From: DASZRZ01 sp963732925
Lineage (GTDB): Bacteria > Acidobacteriota > Terriglobia > Terriglobales > Acidobacteriaceae
Assembly: GCA_963732925.1 (NCBI GenBank)
Contig: CAVTBJ010000012.1
Span: 620,001 to 684,000, forward strand
Reading direction: 5' to 3'
DNA length: 64,000 nt
The notes under the pieces were generated by a model. The model was not told the origin of the DNA, did not search any database, and saw only the letters and a program-made list of their open reading frames with translations. Position 1 is the stretch's first letter; the number at the start of each line of letters is the position of its first letter. A program made the position numbers and the translations under genes. Shown piece after piece: positions 25,555-35,796 of this stretch.

Positions 25555-26700
25555 TTACCTGGTACTTACCCGAAGTATGGTGACTTCGTGATAGGTCTGT
25601 CCCGGCTTCAACACCGAGGATGGGAAGTCAGGGTGGTTGGGTGAGTCCGGAAAGTGCTGCGTCTCCAGGCAGAATCCGGAGCGGCTGGGATATGCGTGGC
25701 CGCTCTTGCCGTGCACGGTGTTGTCGAGGCCGTTGCCGGAGTAGAACTGCACTCCGGGCTGGGTGGTGAGCAAGTCAAGGACGCGCCCTGACTTGGGATC
25801 GTAAGCCTCGGCCGCCGGCTTGGGCGTGCTGGTCTGGCCGCCGTTCAGGACGAAGTTGTGGTCATAACCGTTGCCGTACTTGAGCTGCTGATTGTCCTGG
25901 GTGATGCGGGCGCCGATGGCGGTTGGCTTGGTGAAGTCGAAGGGAGTGCCCTTCACGGGACGCAGTTCGCCGGTGGGGATCAGGGTGGCATCGACCGGAG
26001 TAAAGCGGTCGGCATGGATGGTAAGCACCTGATCGAGAATGCTGCCGCTGCCTTCGCCTGCCAGGTTGAAGTAGGCGTGGTTCGCCAAGTTTAAGACGGT
26101 AGTCTTATCGGTGGTGGCCTGGTAATCGATTTTCAGGCTGTTGTTGTCGTCCAGCGTGTAGGTGGCGGTCACGTGCAGGTTGCCCGGGTAGTTTTCTTCT
26201 CCGTCGCGGCTCAGGCAGGTAAATTGCACGCCGGGCGCGCCGGCGACCGTGACTTCTTTCGCTGTCCACACCTTCTGATCAAATCCGATTTTGCCGCCGT
26301 GCAGCGAGTTGGGCCCGTTGTTGAGGGCCAGGGTGTAGGTCTTGCCGTCCAGGGAAAACTTGCCTTTGGCGATGCGGTTGGCATAGCGGCCGACAGTAGC
26401 TCCCACGTATGCCTTGCCATTCTGGTAGCCCTCGGCGGAGTCGTAGCCGAGGACGATGTCGGCGAATTTGCCGTTGCGGTCAGGCGCCTTCAGCGAGACC
26501 AGCCTGGCCCCGTAGTCGGTGACGGCGGCCTGGACGCCATTCTTGTTGGTGAGCACGTACAGGCTGACGCTGGCGCCGTCGGACAACTTGCCGAACGACT
26601 TCTTTTGAACTCCCTTTTTGCTTTGCGCAGTCAACACTCCCGCCGTCAACACCACGGTTGCCAGTGTGGCATGGGCGACAAGGCGGCTTAATGATTTCAT
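25555..26700 (-). CDS. galM: Aldose 1-epimerase (galactose mutarotase)
   Basis: A 381-residue enzyme interconverting alpha and beta anomers of hexoses. The catalytic His is in NLANHAYFNL and the catalytic Glu in FCLETQHFPD; the substrate loop GRYANRIAKGKF is present. An N-terminal signal peptide (ATLATVVLTAGVLTAQ) indicates export, unlike the cytosolic E. coli GalM, and fits periplasmic sugar processing. AAAGGA precedes ATG 26700; the longer open frame upstream overlaps the HAD gene and is not used. It lies 38 bases after that gene, probably in one operon. Confidence 0.93.
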   Translation of the reverse strand: MKSLSRLVAHATLATVVLTAGVLTAQSKKGVQKKSFGKLSDGASVSLYVLTNKNGVQAAVTDYGARLVSLKAPDRNGKFADIVLGYDSAEGYQNGKAYVGATVGRYANRIAKGKFSLDGKTYTLALNNGPNSLHGGKIGFDQKVWTAKEVTVAGAPGVQFTCLSRDGEENYPGNLHVTATYTLDDNNSLKIDYQATTDKTTVLNLANHAYFNLAGEGSGSILDQVLTIHADRFTPVDATLIPTGELRPVKGTPFDFTKPTAIGARITQDNQQLKYGNGYDHNFVLNGGQTSTPKPAAEAYDPKSGRVLDLLTTQPGVQFYSGNGLDNTVHGKSGHAYPSRSGFCLETQHFPDSPNHPDFPSSVLKPGQTYHEVTILRVSTR

Positions 26701-26738
26701 CGGACTTTGTCCTTTGCTGGAATTCCAGGAGAGGCATT

Positions 26739-27455
26739 CTACCCGGAAACGTCCAGCCACACGAGTACCGGAGCGGCGAGGCCGGGCCGAGCTTGGGCGC
26801 GGATGGCGCTGCAATCTCTTACCACCCACTGCGCTCCGGCGTGAAGCAGTTCGTCCGCAGAACTGGTTGTGCGCAAGCCGACCACTCTGGCTCCGGCGGC
26901 GTAACCGGACTTGACGCCCGCGGGAACATCCTCCAGCACCAGGCAATCCGCAGGAGGGACGCCGAGCATTTTGGCGGCCTTGAGGTAGGGCTCGGGGTGA
27001 GGTTTGCCGTTTACGATGTCCGTGGAGGTGATGAAGTGACGGGGAATGGGCAGTCCAGCGGTCTGAAGGCGCGCTAGGGCCAATGGACGAGTGCAAGAGG
27101 TCACCAGAGCCCAGCGCTCCGAAGGAAGCGAGGTGAGCAGTTCGCGGGCGCCGGGGAGCACAACGACTCCTTCCATGTCGTCGAGTTCGCGGCGCTCGAC
27201 TTTGCGGTTTTCCGCCTCGTCGTCGGCGCCAGGCAGCAACTCCCGAATGGTAGAGATACTGGGACGTCCGTGGGCGCGGCGGACAACTTCCTCGGGATCG
27301 AATCCGCGCTCCCGGGCCCAAGCTCCCCAGACCCGCGCCACGGCGGGAGTGGAATCGACCAGAACTCCATCCATATCGAAGAGGAGGGCGGCGCAGGCGA
27401 CCTGGATTCCGCCAGAAAAAGTTTCGGCCTCGGTCTGGTTCACAGCCCCTTTCAT
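26739..27455 (-). CDS. HAD-family sugar-phosphate phosphatase
   Basis: About 238 residues, HAD superfamily subfamily IA. Motif I LFDMDGVLVDS (catalytic Asp pair, about 25-35), motif II LVTSC, motif III with the Lys in NGKPHPEPY, and motif IV LEDVPAGV are all present. The cap domain and motifs resemble beta-phosphoglucomutase and sugar-phosphate phosphatases such as GPP or 2-deoxyglucose-6-phosphatase. The neighbouring galM supports a sugar role. Start at ATG 27455 is chosen by length and alignment of motif I. Confidence 0.88.
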   Translation of the reverse strand: MKGAVNQTEAETFSGGIQVACAALLFDMDGVLVDSTPAVARVWGAWARERGFDPEEVVRRAHGRPSISTIRELLPGADDEAENRKVERRELDDMEGVVVLPGARELLTSLPSERWALVTSCTRPLALARLQTAGLPIPRHFITSTDIVNGKPHPEPYLKAAKMLGVPPADCLVLEDVPAGVKSGYAAGARVVGLRTTSSADELLHAGAQWVVRDCSAIRAQARPGLAAPVLVWLDVSG

Positions 27456-28068
27456 GAATGCCCCAATACGAAAGCCATGCAGCGAAGCATGGTTCCCGTT
27501 TCGTAATTTCTTCAGTGTAGCGGCGGGATGCGCCCCGGGGAATGAGAAATGCGAGCCGCTGAAAAGCGAACGCCGCGGAAGGCACTGAAGCGGAATGAGC
27601 GCAGGACGCTCAAGCTGAGCAGCCAGCGGCACCAGTCGAGCTTCGGCCGAAAGCCACTCTTTTCCAGCCGATGAGGAAAGGTGAAACCAAGGTGAAAATC
27701 TGCTTCCAGCCGGGGCTGAGCGCGAACTTGGGGTGGCCTTTTGGGCGGGAAGAGTTTACATTGAAGATATCCCGGAAAGTGCCACAGGGGCGCGGATTTA
27801 GCGGGGGTGAAGGGCCTTCGCAGACGGCATCGCCCTCCCGGATTAGCCCAAAGGATGATGAAGGAGGCGCAGCCCGTTTCTCCTGCGGGTGGATGGAGTT
27901 CCCGTGCCGTCAAAAATTGCATACGACGGATTGGAAATCTGAATTGTACTTTACGGTTACTAAGCGGTAGTTAGATTATGGGCGTTTATCGCAAGGGCGG
28001 CCTGCAAGTGTCCATGAAATCCCCAAGGTAGGCAGATAAGGGGAACAAGCGCTCCGGATTGGGGAGCG
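27456..28068. other. Long intergenic leader upstream of gltB
   Basis: A gap of about 600 bases between the divergent HAD gene and gltB. No gene is convincing on either strand. The part from 27760 to 27920 is GC-rich with many self-complementary blocks and sits in the position of a 5' leader, but I do not match it to any riboswitch consensus I know. The segment 27920-27990 is AT-rich and could hold the gltB promoter. Confidence 0.4.
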
Positions 28069-28080
28069 GTGGAACGAGCT

Positions 28081-31000
28081 ATGGAGAAATTCAGGATGAC
28101 ACAACTCAACCCCCAAAATGGCCTTCCCCCTGCCCAGGGGCTGTACGACCCTGCCCACGAGCACGACGCGTGCGGAATCGGGTTCGTGGCCAGCATTCGG
28201 GGCGAGAAGAGTCACGCCATCATCGAGAAGGGTATCCAGGTCCTGATCAACCTGACCCACCGCGGGGCTTGCGGATGCGATCCGGAGACAGGAGACGGCG
28301 CGGGAATCCTGATTCAGATTCCGCATGCTTTCTTTGCCCGGGAATGCGCCCAGGAAGGCTTCCAGCTTCCGGCGGCGGGCGAGTATGGCGTGGGCATGGT
28401 GTTTCTGCCGGTGGAGAAGCATGAGCGCCTGCAGTGCGAAGGGATTTTTGAGCGCATCGTGCGGGAAGAAGGGCTCACGGTGCTGGGCTGGCGGGACACG
28501 CCGGTGGATGGCGACGCCATTGGCCGGGTGGCGCGCGCCTCGCAGCCTTACATCGAGCAGATTTTTGTAGCTCGCGCTCCGGAGATGGACGAGGAGACGC
28601 TGGAGCGCAAGCTGTACATCGTGCGCAAGCGGGTGGAGTCCGAGGTTGCCGCTTCGGAGATCGAAGACAAGCACTTCTTCTATATTCCGTCGCTTTCGGC
28701 GCGGACGATTGTCTACAAGGGCCTGCTGCTGGCGCCGCAGATTGCGAACTTCTACGGCGAGCTGTCCGATCCCGATGTGACCAGCGCACTGTGCCTGGTG
28801 CACCAGCGCTTTTCCACCAACACGTTTCCCAGCTGGCCGCTGGCGCATCCCTACCGCTACATTGCGCACAACGGCGAGATCAACACGCTCAAGGGCAATG
28901 TGAACTGGATGAACGCCCGGCAGTCGATCCTGGAGTCGCCGCTGTTCGGGGAGGACATCAAGAAGCTGTTCCCGATCATTACGCCCGGCGGCAGTGACTC
29001 GGCGAGCTTCGACAACGCTGTGGAATTGCTGTTCCAGGCGGGACGCTCTTTGCCGCACGCAATGGCCATGCTGATTCCCGAGGCCTGGGCCGGCAATGAG
29101 CACATCAAGCCCGAGAAGCGGGCGTTCTATGAGTATCACGCTTCGCTGATGGAGCCCTGGGACGGCCCGGCGGCGATTGCGTTTACCGACGGCAAGGTGA
29201 TTGGCGCGACGCTGGACCGCAACGGGCTGCGTCCGGGGCGTTACCTGGTGACGCATGATGGCATGGTGATCATGGCGTCGGAGGCGGGAGTGCTGGATGT
29301 GGAACCGGAGAACATCAAGACCAAGGGCCGGCTGCAACCCGGCAAAATGTTCCTGGTGGACACCGTAGAAGGCCGCATCATCGCCGACAAGGAGATCAAA
29401 CAGCGACTGGCAGCGCGGCAGCCCTACGCGGAGTGGTTGAAGGACAACCAGATCACGATGGACCATTTGCCCGAGCCCTCGCGCGTGCACGGGTTCGATC
29501 ACGAAACCATCCTGCAGCGGCAGCGGGCGTTCGGCTACACGGATGAAGATCTGAGGATGATTTTGGAGCCGATGGCGGCCAACAGCCAGGAGCCGGTGGG
29601 TTCGATGGGCACGGACACGCCGCTGGCGTGTCTTTCCGACAAGCCGCAGCCGCTGTTCAACTACTTCAAGCAGTTATTTGCGCAGGTGACCAATCCACCC
29701 ATCGATCCCATCCGGGAAGAGATGGTGATGTCGCTGATCAGCTTCATTGGGACCGAGCGCAACATCCTGGAGGAGAAGCCGGAGAACTGCCACACGCTAA
29801 AGCTGCCTCATCCCATTCTGGGGAACCGGGACCTGGAGAAATTGCGGCGGGTGTCGAGCGGCGACCTGCTGGCCATCACTCTGCCGGCTCTGTTCCGGGC
29901 GGCGGACGGGGAGAACGGGTTGCGGCGGGCGCTGTTTGAGCTGTCGCGGCGGGCGGCGCTGGCGGTGAAGTCGGGGTACACGCTTTTGATTCTGTCGGAC
30001 CGGGGGGTGGACGCGGATTATGCGCCGATTCCGAGCCTGCTGGCGCTGGCGGCAGTGCATAACCGGCTGGTGCGGGAAGAGACGCGCACCCAAGTGGCCC
30101 TGATTCTGGAATCGGGCGAGCCCCGCGAGGTGATGCACTTTGCGCTGCTGATCGGATACGGAGCAAGCGCCATCAATCCGTACCTGGCGATGGAGACCCT
30201 GGAGGACATGGCGAACCGCGGCTACCTGAGCGACGGCATGAGCGCGGAAGTGGCGGTCCAGCACTTCGTGAAGGCAGTCAACAAGGGCCTGCTGAAGACG
30301 TTTTCCAAGATGGGGATTTCCACCCTGCAGAGCTATCGCGGGGCGCAGGTATTTGAAGCCATCGGCCTGAGCAAGGAACTGGTGGACGCCTACTTTACGG
30401 GCACGACTTCGCGGCTGGGCGGGATTGGCCTGGAGGTGATTGCGCGGGAAGCGCAAATGCGGCACGAGAACGCCTTTGTGCCGCTGGGTGAGTTCGACAC
30501 GGAGCTGCCGGTGGGCGGGAGCTACCACTTCCGGGCCAATGGCGAATATCACCTGCTGAATCCGCAGACGATCAGCAAGCTGCAGCATGCAGTGCGGCAG
30601 GGGAGCTTCCAGACCTTCCAGGAGTACACCGAGCTGATCGACCAGCAGAGCCGCAATATGGCGACGCTGCGCAGCCTGATGCAGTTCAAGAAGGCGGCAA
30701 AGCCGATCCCGATCGAAGAGGTGGAGCCGGCCAAGGAGATTGTGAAGCGCTTCACCACCGGCGCGATGTCATTCGGGTCCATCAGTAAAGAAGCGCATGA
30801 AACGCTGGCCATCGCCATGAATCGCATTGGGGGAAAGTCCAATACGGGCGAAGGCGGGGAAGACGATCAGCGCTACAGGCCCGATGCGAACGGCGATTTG
30901 CGGCGCAGCGCGATCAAGCAGGTGGCGTCGGCGCGGTTTGGCGTGACCACGAACTACCTGGTCAATGCCGACGAGCTGCAGATCAAGATGGCGCAGGGAG

Positions 31001-32685
31001 CCAAACCGGGCGAGGGTGGCCAGTTGCCCGGGCACAAGGTGGACGAGGTGATTGCGCGGCTGCGGCACTCCATCCCGGGAGTGGGGCTGATTTCGCCTCC
31101 ACCGCACCACGATATTTATTCCATTGAGGATCTGGCGCAACTGATTTACGACCTGAAGAGCACCAACCCGCGGGCGCGGATTTCGGTGAAGCTGGTGGCG
31201 GAAGTGGGCGTGGGCACGGTGGCCGCGGGCGTGGCCAAGGCGCATGCGGACGTGGTGCTGATCAGCGGCGACAGCGGCGGGACGGGGGCGTCTCCCCTGA
31301 GTTCGATCAAGCATGCCGGAATCCCCTGGGAACTGGGGCTGGCGGAGACGCAGCAGGTGCTGCTGATGAACGACCTGCGCAGCCGCATCCGGGTACAGAC
31401 CGACGGCAAGCTGCAGACCGGGCGCGATGTGACCATTGCGGCGCTGCTGGGAGCGGAGGAGTACGGCTTTGCTACGACTCCGCTGGTGGCCATGGGCTGC
31501 ATCATGCTGCGCAAGTGCCACCTGAACACTTGTTCGGTGGGGATTGCGACGCAGGATCCGGAGCTGCGCAAGCAGTTCGCGGGGCAGCCCGAGCATGTGA
31601 TCAATTATTTCTTCTTCATGGCCGAGCAGGTGCGGGTGTACATGGCGGAGATGGGATTCCGCACGGTAGACGAGATGGTGGGCCGGGTGGACATGCTGGA
31701 TGTGCGGCCGGCGGTGGATCACTGGAAGGCGCGGGGGATCGACCTCTCGGCAATTCTCTACAACCCGCCGCTGCCGGGGCGGGTGGCGCGGCGTTGCGTG
31801 CAGGCGCAGGACCACGGCCTGGAAACGGCGCTGGGACACCAGTTGATCGTGCTGGCGCAGGAGGCGCTGGAGAAACGCACTCCGGTGGAGATCAAGCTGC
31901 CGGTGCGCAATGTGCATCGCGCGGTAGGGTCAATGCTGAGCGGCGAGATTGCCCTGCGCTACGGCGCGGAAGGGCTGCCGGACGATACCATCCGGATCCA
32001 GCTGACGGGATCGGCGGGGCAGAGCTTTGGAGCGTTTCTGTGCAACGGGGTGACGCTCACCCTGGAAGGCGATGCCAATGACTACGTAGGCAAAGGCCTC
32101 TCCGGAGGGCGGCTGGTGGTGTATCCGCCGAAAACAGCGACCTTCGCGGCGGAAGAAAACATTTTGATCGGCAATGTGGCCCTCTACGGCGCGACCAGCG
32201 GAGAGGCGTTCTTCAACGGCATGGCCGGGGAGCGCTTCGCGGTTCGCAACTCGGGAGCTACCGCTGTGGTGGAGGGAGTGGGAGACCACGGCTGCGAATA
32301 CATGACCAACGGGTTGGTGGTTGTTTTGGGAGCCTGTGGAAGGAACTTCGCTGCCGGCATGAGCGGCGGCATTGCGTACGTCTTTGACGAGCGCGGGGAC
32401 TTTACGGAGAAGCGGTGCAATCTGGCGGGTGTAGACCTGGAGCCGGTGATCGAGCCCAAGGACGTGGCAGTGGTACAGGACCTGGTGCGCCGTCACCACG
32501 AGCTCACGGGCAGCCGTCGCGCCAAGTGGATTCTGGGAAACTGGGCGGAAGTGCTGCCGCGGTTTATCAAAGTTTACCCGCACGAGTTCAAGCGGGTGCT
32601 GGGCGTGAGCCGTTCGCGGGAGCAGTACATTCCCGGAGAGCTGCCTCCAGTGGGCATTCCAGTCGAGCAGGTGCAGCATGGGTAA
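28081..32685 (+). CDS. gltB: Glutamate synthase, large (alpha) subunit
   Basis: About 1534 residues, the normal size of the ferredoxin/NADPH-type large subunit. It makes glutamate from glutamine and 2-oxoglutarate in the cytoplasm. Domains in order: type II glutaminase with its nucleophile Cys in HDACGIGF (residue 31, after a short propeptide), central domain, FMN-binding synthase barrel with GGEGGEDDQRY and the 3Fe-4S cysteines in CxxxxxCHLNTC, and the C-terminal GXGXG beta helix (GDHGCEYMTNG). I use ATG 28081 (GGTGGAA upstream); GTG 28069 is also possible. It overlaps gltD by eight bases. Confidence 0.97.
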   Translation: MEKFRMTQLNPQNGLPPAQGLYDPAHEHDACGIGFVASIRGEKSHAIIEKGIQVLINLTHRGACGCDPETGDGAGILIQIPHAFFARECAQEGFQLPAAGEYGVGMVFLPVEKHERLQCEGIFERIVREEGLTVLGWRDTPVDGDAIGRVARASQPYIEQIFVARAPEMDEETLERKLYIVRKRVESEVAASEIEDKHFFYIPSLSARTIVYKGLLLAPQIANFYGELSDPDVTSALCLVHQRFSTNTFPSWPLAHPYRYIAHNGEINTLKGNVNWMNARQSILESPLFGEDIKKLFPIITPGGSDSASFDNAVELLFQAGRSLPHAMAMLIPEAWAGNEHIKPEKRAFYEYHASLMEPWDGPAAIAFTDGKVIGATLDRNGLRPGRYLVTHDGMVIMASEAGVLDVEPENIKTKGRLQPGKMFLVDTVEGRIIADKEIKQRLAARQPYAEWLKDNQITMDHLPEPSRVHGFDHETILQRQRAFGYTDEDLRMILEPMAANSQEPVGSMGTDTPLACLSDKPQPLFNYFKQLFAQVTNPPIDPIREEMVMSLISFIGTERNILEEKPENCHTLKLPHPILGNRDLEKLRRVSSGDLLAITLPALFRAADGENGLRRALFELSRRAALAVKSGYTLLILSDRGVDADYAPIPSLLALAAVHNRLVREETRTQVALILESGEPREVMHFALLIGYGASAINPYLAMETLEDMANRGYLSDGMSAEVAVQHFVKAVNKGLLKTFSKMGISTLQSYRGAQVFEAIGLSKELVDAYFTGTTSRLGGIGLEVIAREAQMRHENAFVPLGEFDTELPVGGSYHFRANGEYHLLNPQTISKLQHAVRQGSFQTFQEYTELIDQQSRNMATLRSLMQFKKAAKPIPIEEVEPAKEIVKRFTTGAMSFGSISKEAHETLAIAMNRIGGKSNTGEGGEDDQRYRPDANGDLRRSAIKQVASARFGVTTNYLVNADELQIKMAQGAKPGEGGQLPGHKVDEVIARLRHSIPGVGLISPPPHHDIYSIEDLAQLIYDLKSTNPRARISVKLVAEVGVGTVAAGVAKAHADVVLISGDSGGTGASPLSSIKHAGIPWELGLAETQQVLLMNDLRSRIRVQTDGKLQTGRDVTIAALLGAEEYGFATTPLVAMGCIMLRKCHLNTCSVGIATQDPELRKQFAGQPEHVINYFFFMAEQVRVYMAEMGFRTVDEMVGRVDMLDVRPAVDHWKARGIDLSAILYNPPLPGRVARRCVQAQDHGLETALGHQLIVLAQEALEKRTPVEIKLPVRNVHRAVGSMLSGEIALRYGAEGLPDDTIRIQLTGSAGQSFGAFLCNGVTLTLEGDANDYVGKGLSGGRLVVYPPKTATFAAEENILIGNVALYGATSGEAFFNGMAGERFAVRNSGATAVVEGVGDHGCEYMTNGLVVVLGACGRNFAAGMSGGIAYVFDERGDFTEKRCNLAGVDLEPVIEPKDVAVVQDLVRRHHELTGSRRAKWILGNWAEVLPRFIKVYPHEFKRVLGVSRSREQYIPGELPPVGIPVEQVQHG

Positions 32686-34129
32686 GGCCACGGGATTCAT
32701 GGAACATGGGCGCGAGATGGCGCAGCGGCGTCCGGTGACAGAGCGGGTGAACGACTGGTTTGAGATCTATCTTGATTTTCCGGAGCAGAAGCTGCGGGAG
32801 CAGGGCGCGCGCTGCATGGACTGCGGGGTGCCGTTCTGCAACACGGGATGTCCGGTCAACAACCTGATTCCGGACTGGAACGATCTGGTATATCGCGGGC
32901 GCTGGAAGGAAGCGCTGCGGCAGTTGCACTCGACCAACAACTTTCCGGAATTTACGGGCCGGATTTGCCCGGCGCCCTGCGAAGCTTCGTGCGTGCTGGG
33001 AATTAATCAGCCGCCGGTGACCATCAAGCAGATTGAAAAGAACATTGTCGACCACGGCTTCCAGGAAGGCTGGATTCATCCCGAGCCTCCGGCGTCGCAC
33101 AGCGGAAAGAAGGTTGCTGTCGTAGGCTCAGGGCCGGCCGGACTGGCGGCGGCACAGCAGCTTTGCCGCGCGGGACACGAGGTAACGGTGTATGAGAAAG
33201 CGGACCGCATCGGCGGGCTGCTGATGTATGGCATTCCCAATTTCAAGCTGGAAAAGCAGGTGGTGGACCGGCGGGTGCAGCAGATGGCCGCCGAGGGCGT
33301 GCAGTTTGTCACCAACGGGCACGTAGGCGTGAACATTTCGGTAGAGGACTTGCGGCGGGAGTTTGACGCGATCCTGCTGGCAGGCGGCGCCGAACATGGC
33401 CGGGACCTGAAGGTGCCGGGGCGCGAGCTGAAGGGCATCCATTACGCCATGGAGTACCTGCCCCAGTCCAACCGCCGGGTGCTAGGTGATCAACTGGATC
33501 CGAATCTGGACATTCTGGCCACGGACAAGCACGTGATCATCATCGGCGGCGGGGACACGGGCGCAGACTGCCTGGGAACGACGCACCGGCAGAAGCCGCG
33601 TTCGGTGCACCAGTTCGAAATCATGCCCCGGCCTCCGGAGGAGCGCTCGCCGCAGACTCCGTGGCCGCTGTGGCCGATGCAGCTTCGTGTGGAGGGAGCG
33701 CACGAGGAAGGCGGCGTCCGGGAGTGGAGTGTGGCTACGGTGAAGTTCACGGGCGACGCCGAGGGCAATGTCCGGCGGTTGCACGGGGTGCGAGTGGGAC
33801 CTCCGCCGAAGTTCGAGCCGATTCCGGGAACGGAGTTCACCATGGACGCCGACCTGGTGCTGCTGGCCATGGGCTTTCTGGGGCCGGTGCGGAACGGGAT
33901 GATCGAGCAGCTTGGGGTGGAGTTGGACGGGCGCGGCAACGTGGCCACCAATTCCAATTACATGTCCTCGGTGCCCGGGGTATTCGCCGCGGGCGATATG
34001 CGGCGCGGGCAGTCGCTGGTGGTGTGGGCGATCTCCGAAGGCCGGCAGGCCGCGGCGGCGGTGAACCGCTACCTGCAATCCGAAGCGGAGAGCCGGGAAC
34101 ACTCTCCCGCAAGAGCCACCACGGCATAG
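32678..34129 (+). CDS. gltD: Glutamate synthase, small (beta) subunit
   Basis: A 483-residue FAD/NADPH subunit that feeds electrons to GltB. The N-terminal domain has the two cysteine clusters for iron-sulfur centres (CMDCGVPFCNTGCP, near residues 47-60, and CPAPCEASC near 99-107). The FAD fold is VVGSGPAGLAAA and the NADPH fold is IIGGGDTGADC; the C-terminal FAD motif is GVFAAGDMRRGQSLVV. Its ATG lies eight bases inside gltB, giving equal, coupled expression. A terminator follows. Confidence 0.97.
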   Translation: MGKATGFMEHGREMAQRRPVTERVNDWFEIYLDFPEQKLREQGARCMDCGVPFCNTGCPVNNLIPDWNDLVYRGRWKEALRQLHSTNNFPEFTGRICPAPCEASCVLGINQPPVTIKQIEKNIVDHGFQEGWIHPEPPASHSGKKVAVVGSGPAGLAAAQQLCRAGHEVTVYEKADRIGGLLMYGIPNFKLEKQVVDRRVQQMAAEGVQFVTNGHVGVNISVEDLRREFDAILLAGGAEHGRDLKVPGRELKGIHYAMEYLPQSNRRVLGDQLDPNLDILATDKHVIIIGGGDTGADCLGTTHRQKPRSVHQFEIMPRPPEERSPQTPWPLWPMQLRVEGAHEEGGVREWSVATVKFTGDAEGNVRRLHGVRVGPPPKFEPIPGTEFTMDADLVLLAMGFLGPVRNGMIEQLGVELDGRGNVATNSNYMSSVPGVFAAGDMRRGQSLVVWAISEGRQAAAAVNRYLQSEAESREHSPARATTA

Positions 34130-34153
34130 CCGGGCCTCAACCAGGCGTTTCAG

Positions 34154-34188
34154 GGCACGAACAGCGTGGTTCGTGCCTTTTTGTTTTT
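34154..34188 (+). terminator. Intrinsic terminator after gltBD
   Basis: A perfect stem of eight pairs (GGCACGAA at 34154-34161 with TTCGTGCC at 34170-34177), an eight-base loop and the run TTTTTGTTTTT. It is well placed to end gltBD transcription before the convergent nhaA. Confidence 0.92.
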
Positions 34189-34239
34189 GGACGAGACCGA
34201 ACGGCGGCGCTGCGGGAACTTCAGGCGGGAGTCCCGAAT

Positions 34240-35640
34240 CTAGTCTGCTGGCTGGGCGGCGGCTTTCCAAACATGTCGAGTGAGCAAGCGCAGAAAAATA
34301 TATCCAAGAATTCCAGACGCGAGCGAGGCCATCAGGATTCCAATCTTGGCTTCGTTAATCACCAGCTCATTGCTGAACGCCAGCTCGGTGATAAACAGCG
34401 ACACGGTGAAGCCGATGCCCGCCACCATGCTCATGCCGGCAATGTGCAGCCAGCGGACGCCGGAAGGCAGACCGGCCACGCCAAGGCGGGTAGCCAGCCA
34501 GGAGAACCCTAAAATCCCAATCAGCTTGCCGGCCACGAGGCCGAGTACGATGCCGTGCAAGACGGGTCCGGAAAGCGCTGCCCGGATGGCGGCGAAGGAA
34601 AGCAGGACGCCGGCATTGGCCAGGGCGAAGACGGGCAGGACGACGAAGCTGCTCCAGAAGTGCACGGAGCGCTCGATGCGGTCGAGGGGAGGTTCGGTCT
34701 GGCGGGAGAGCTCCTCGACGTGTCCCAGGACGGCCTCGGCGGCGTCGCGATCGCCGGCGGCGACGGCGCGGTCGAAGCGTTCCTGGAGGCCATCCAGCGC
34801 TTCGCTGAAGACGCGGTAGTCGGAGGCCGCGACCGAAGGCGTGATGAGTCCGAGAATCACGCCGGCGATGGTGGCGTGCACGCCGGTTCCCAGCACCGCC
34901 AGCCAGAAGCAGCCAGAGACGACGATGTAGGCTCCGATGCGCTGAATGCCGAGCCGCTGCATGAGGATGATGAGCGCGAAAAGCAGTGCAGCAATGGTCA
35001 GCGGGATGATGGCGATCCGGCCGCTATAGAAGAGGGCGATGACGAGAATGGCTCCAACATCATCCACCACGGCCAGAGCGAGCAGCAGCACCTTGAGGTT
35101 GTGGGGAACGCGCGACCCCAGCAGAGCGAGGGCGCCCAGAGCAAAGGCGATGTCGGTAGCCATGGGAATTCCCCATCCCGGTTCGAGGGGAGTGCTCCAG
35201 GTAAACAGAAGGTAGAGCGTGGCGGGAACGACCATGCCACCGAAGGCGGCAATCACCGGCAAGGCCGCCTTGCGCACGTCGCCCAGTTCGCCTTGCACCA
35301 CCTCGCGCTTGATCTCCAGGCCGACGACGAAGAAGAAGATGGTCATCAGGCCTTCGTTGACCCAGTGCTGCAGGGTGTTGAAGAGGTTGAATCCTCCGAT
35401 CTGAATACCAATGCGCGTGTGCAGCAGCGAGAAGTAACTCTCCGACCAGGGCGAATTCGCCCACACCAGGGCAGCCACGGCGCCAGCGAACAGCACGATT
35501 CCGCCCAGTCCCTCGGTGTGAATGTAGTGCTGGGCCGGCAGCAGCACCTGACGGATGAGCCTGGAGTGTTCCGCCTTGAGCTTGAGAGAAGCCCGGCTGC
35601 GCGGGGAAACGTGAGTCGCACTGGCCTTGGAATCTGACAT
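34240..35640 (-). CDS. nhaA: Na+/H+ antiporter NhaA
   Basis: A 466-residue inner-membrane antiporter that exports Na+ in exchange for protons, for salt and pH homeostasis. The paired aspartates of the ion site are in LAVVDDVGAI and the other key Asp in PMATDIAFALG. About 11-12 membrane segments are visible. Compared with E. coli NhaA (388 residues) it has an N-terminal extension and a long charged loop around residues 285-335 (DGLQERFDRAVAAGDRDAA), a form seen in many longer NhaA proteins. Start at ATG 35640. Monocistronic, divergent from ypdA. Confidence 0.95.
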   Translation of the reverse strand: MSDSKASATHVSPRSRASLKLKAEHSRLIRQVLLPAQHYIHTEGLGGIVLFAGAVAALVWANSPWSESYFSLLHTRIGIQIGGFNLFNTLQHWVNEGLMTIFFFVVGLEIKREVVQGELGDVRKAALPVIAAFGGMVVPATLYLLFTWSTPLEPGWGIPMATDIAFALGALALLGSRVPHNLKVLLLALAVVDDVGAILVIALFYSGRIAIIPLTIAALLFALIILMQRLGIQRIGAYIVVSGCFWLAVLGTGVHATIAGVILGLITPSVAASDYRVFSEALDGLQERFDRAVAAGDRDAAEAVLGHVEELSRQTEPPLDRIERSVHFWSSFVVLPVFALANAGVLLSFAAIRAALSGPVLHGIVLGLVAGKLIGILGFSWLATRLGVAGLPSGVRWLHIAGMSMVAGIGFTVSLFITELAFSNELVINEAKIGILMASLASGILGYIFLRLLTRHVWKAAAQPAD

Positions 35641-35796
35641 GAGTGCGCAGAATCCCAACCTAATCTCAGCCTAGCATGAAGACGAGGAGAGGCTTACAGT
35701 AAATCGGGAGCAGATGCAGGGCAGAGAGGCAGGCCAGCGAAGCCAGCAGATGTTCCGTTACGCGAAGGCACCTGCTTCCGGCATAATCGAATTGCA

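Noticed and set aside
25555..27585. Single 676-codon gene covering galM and the region upstream
   Set aside because: The upstream half overlaps the HAD phosphatase in another frame; galM has its own ATG, ribosome site and signal peptide.
27976..29502. 508-codon minus-strand open frame
   Set aside because: Antisense to gltB, whose domains and catalytic residues are unambiguous.
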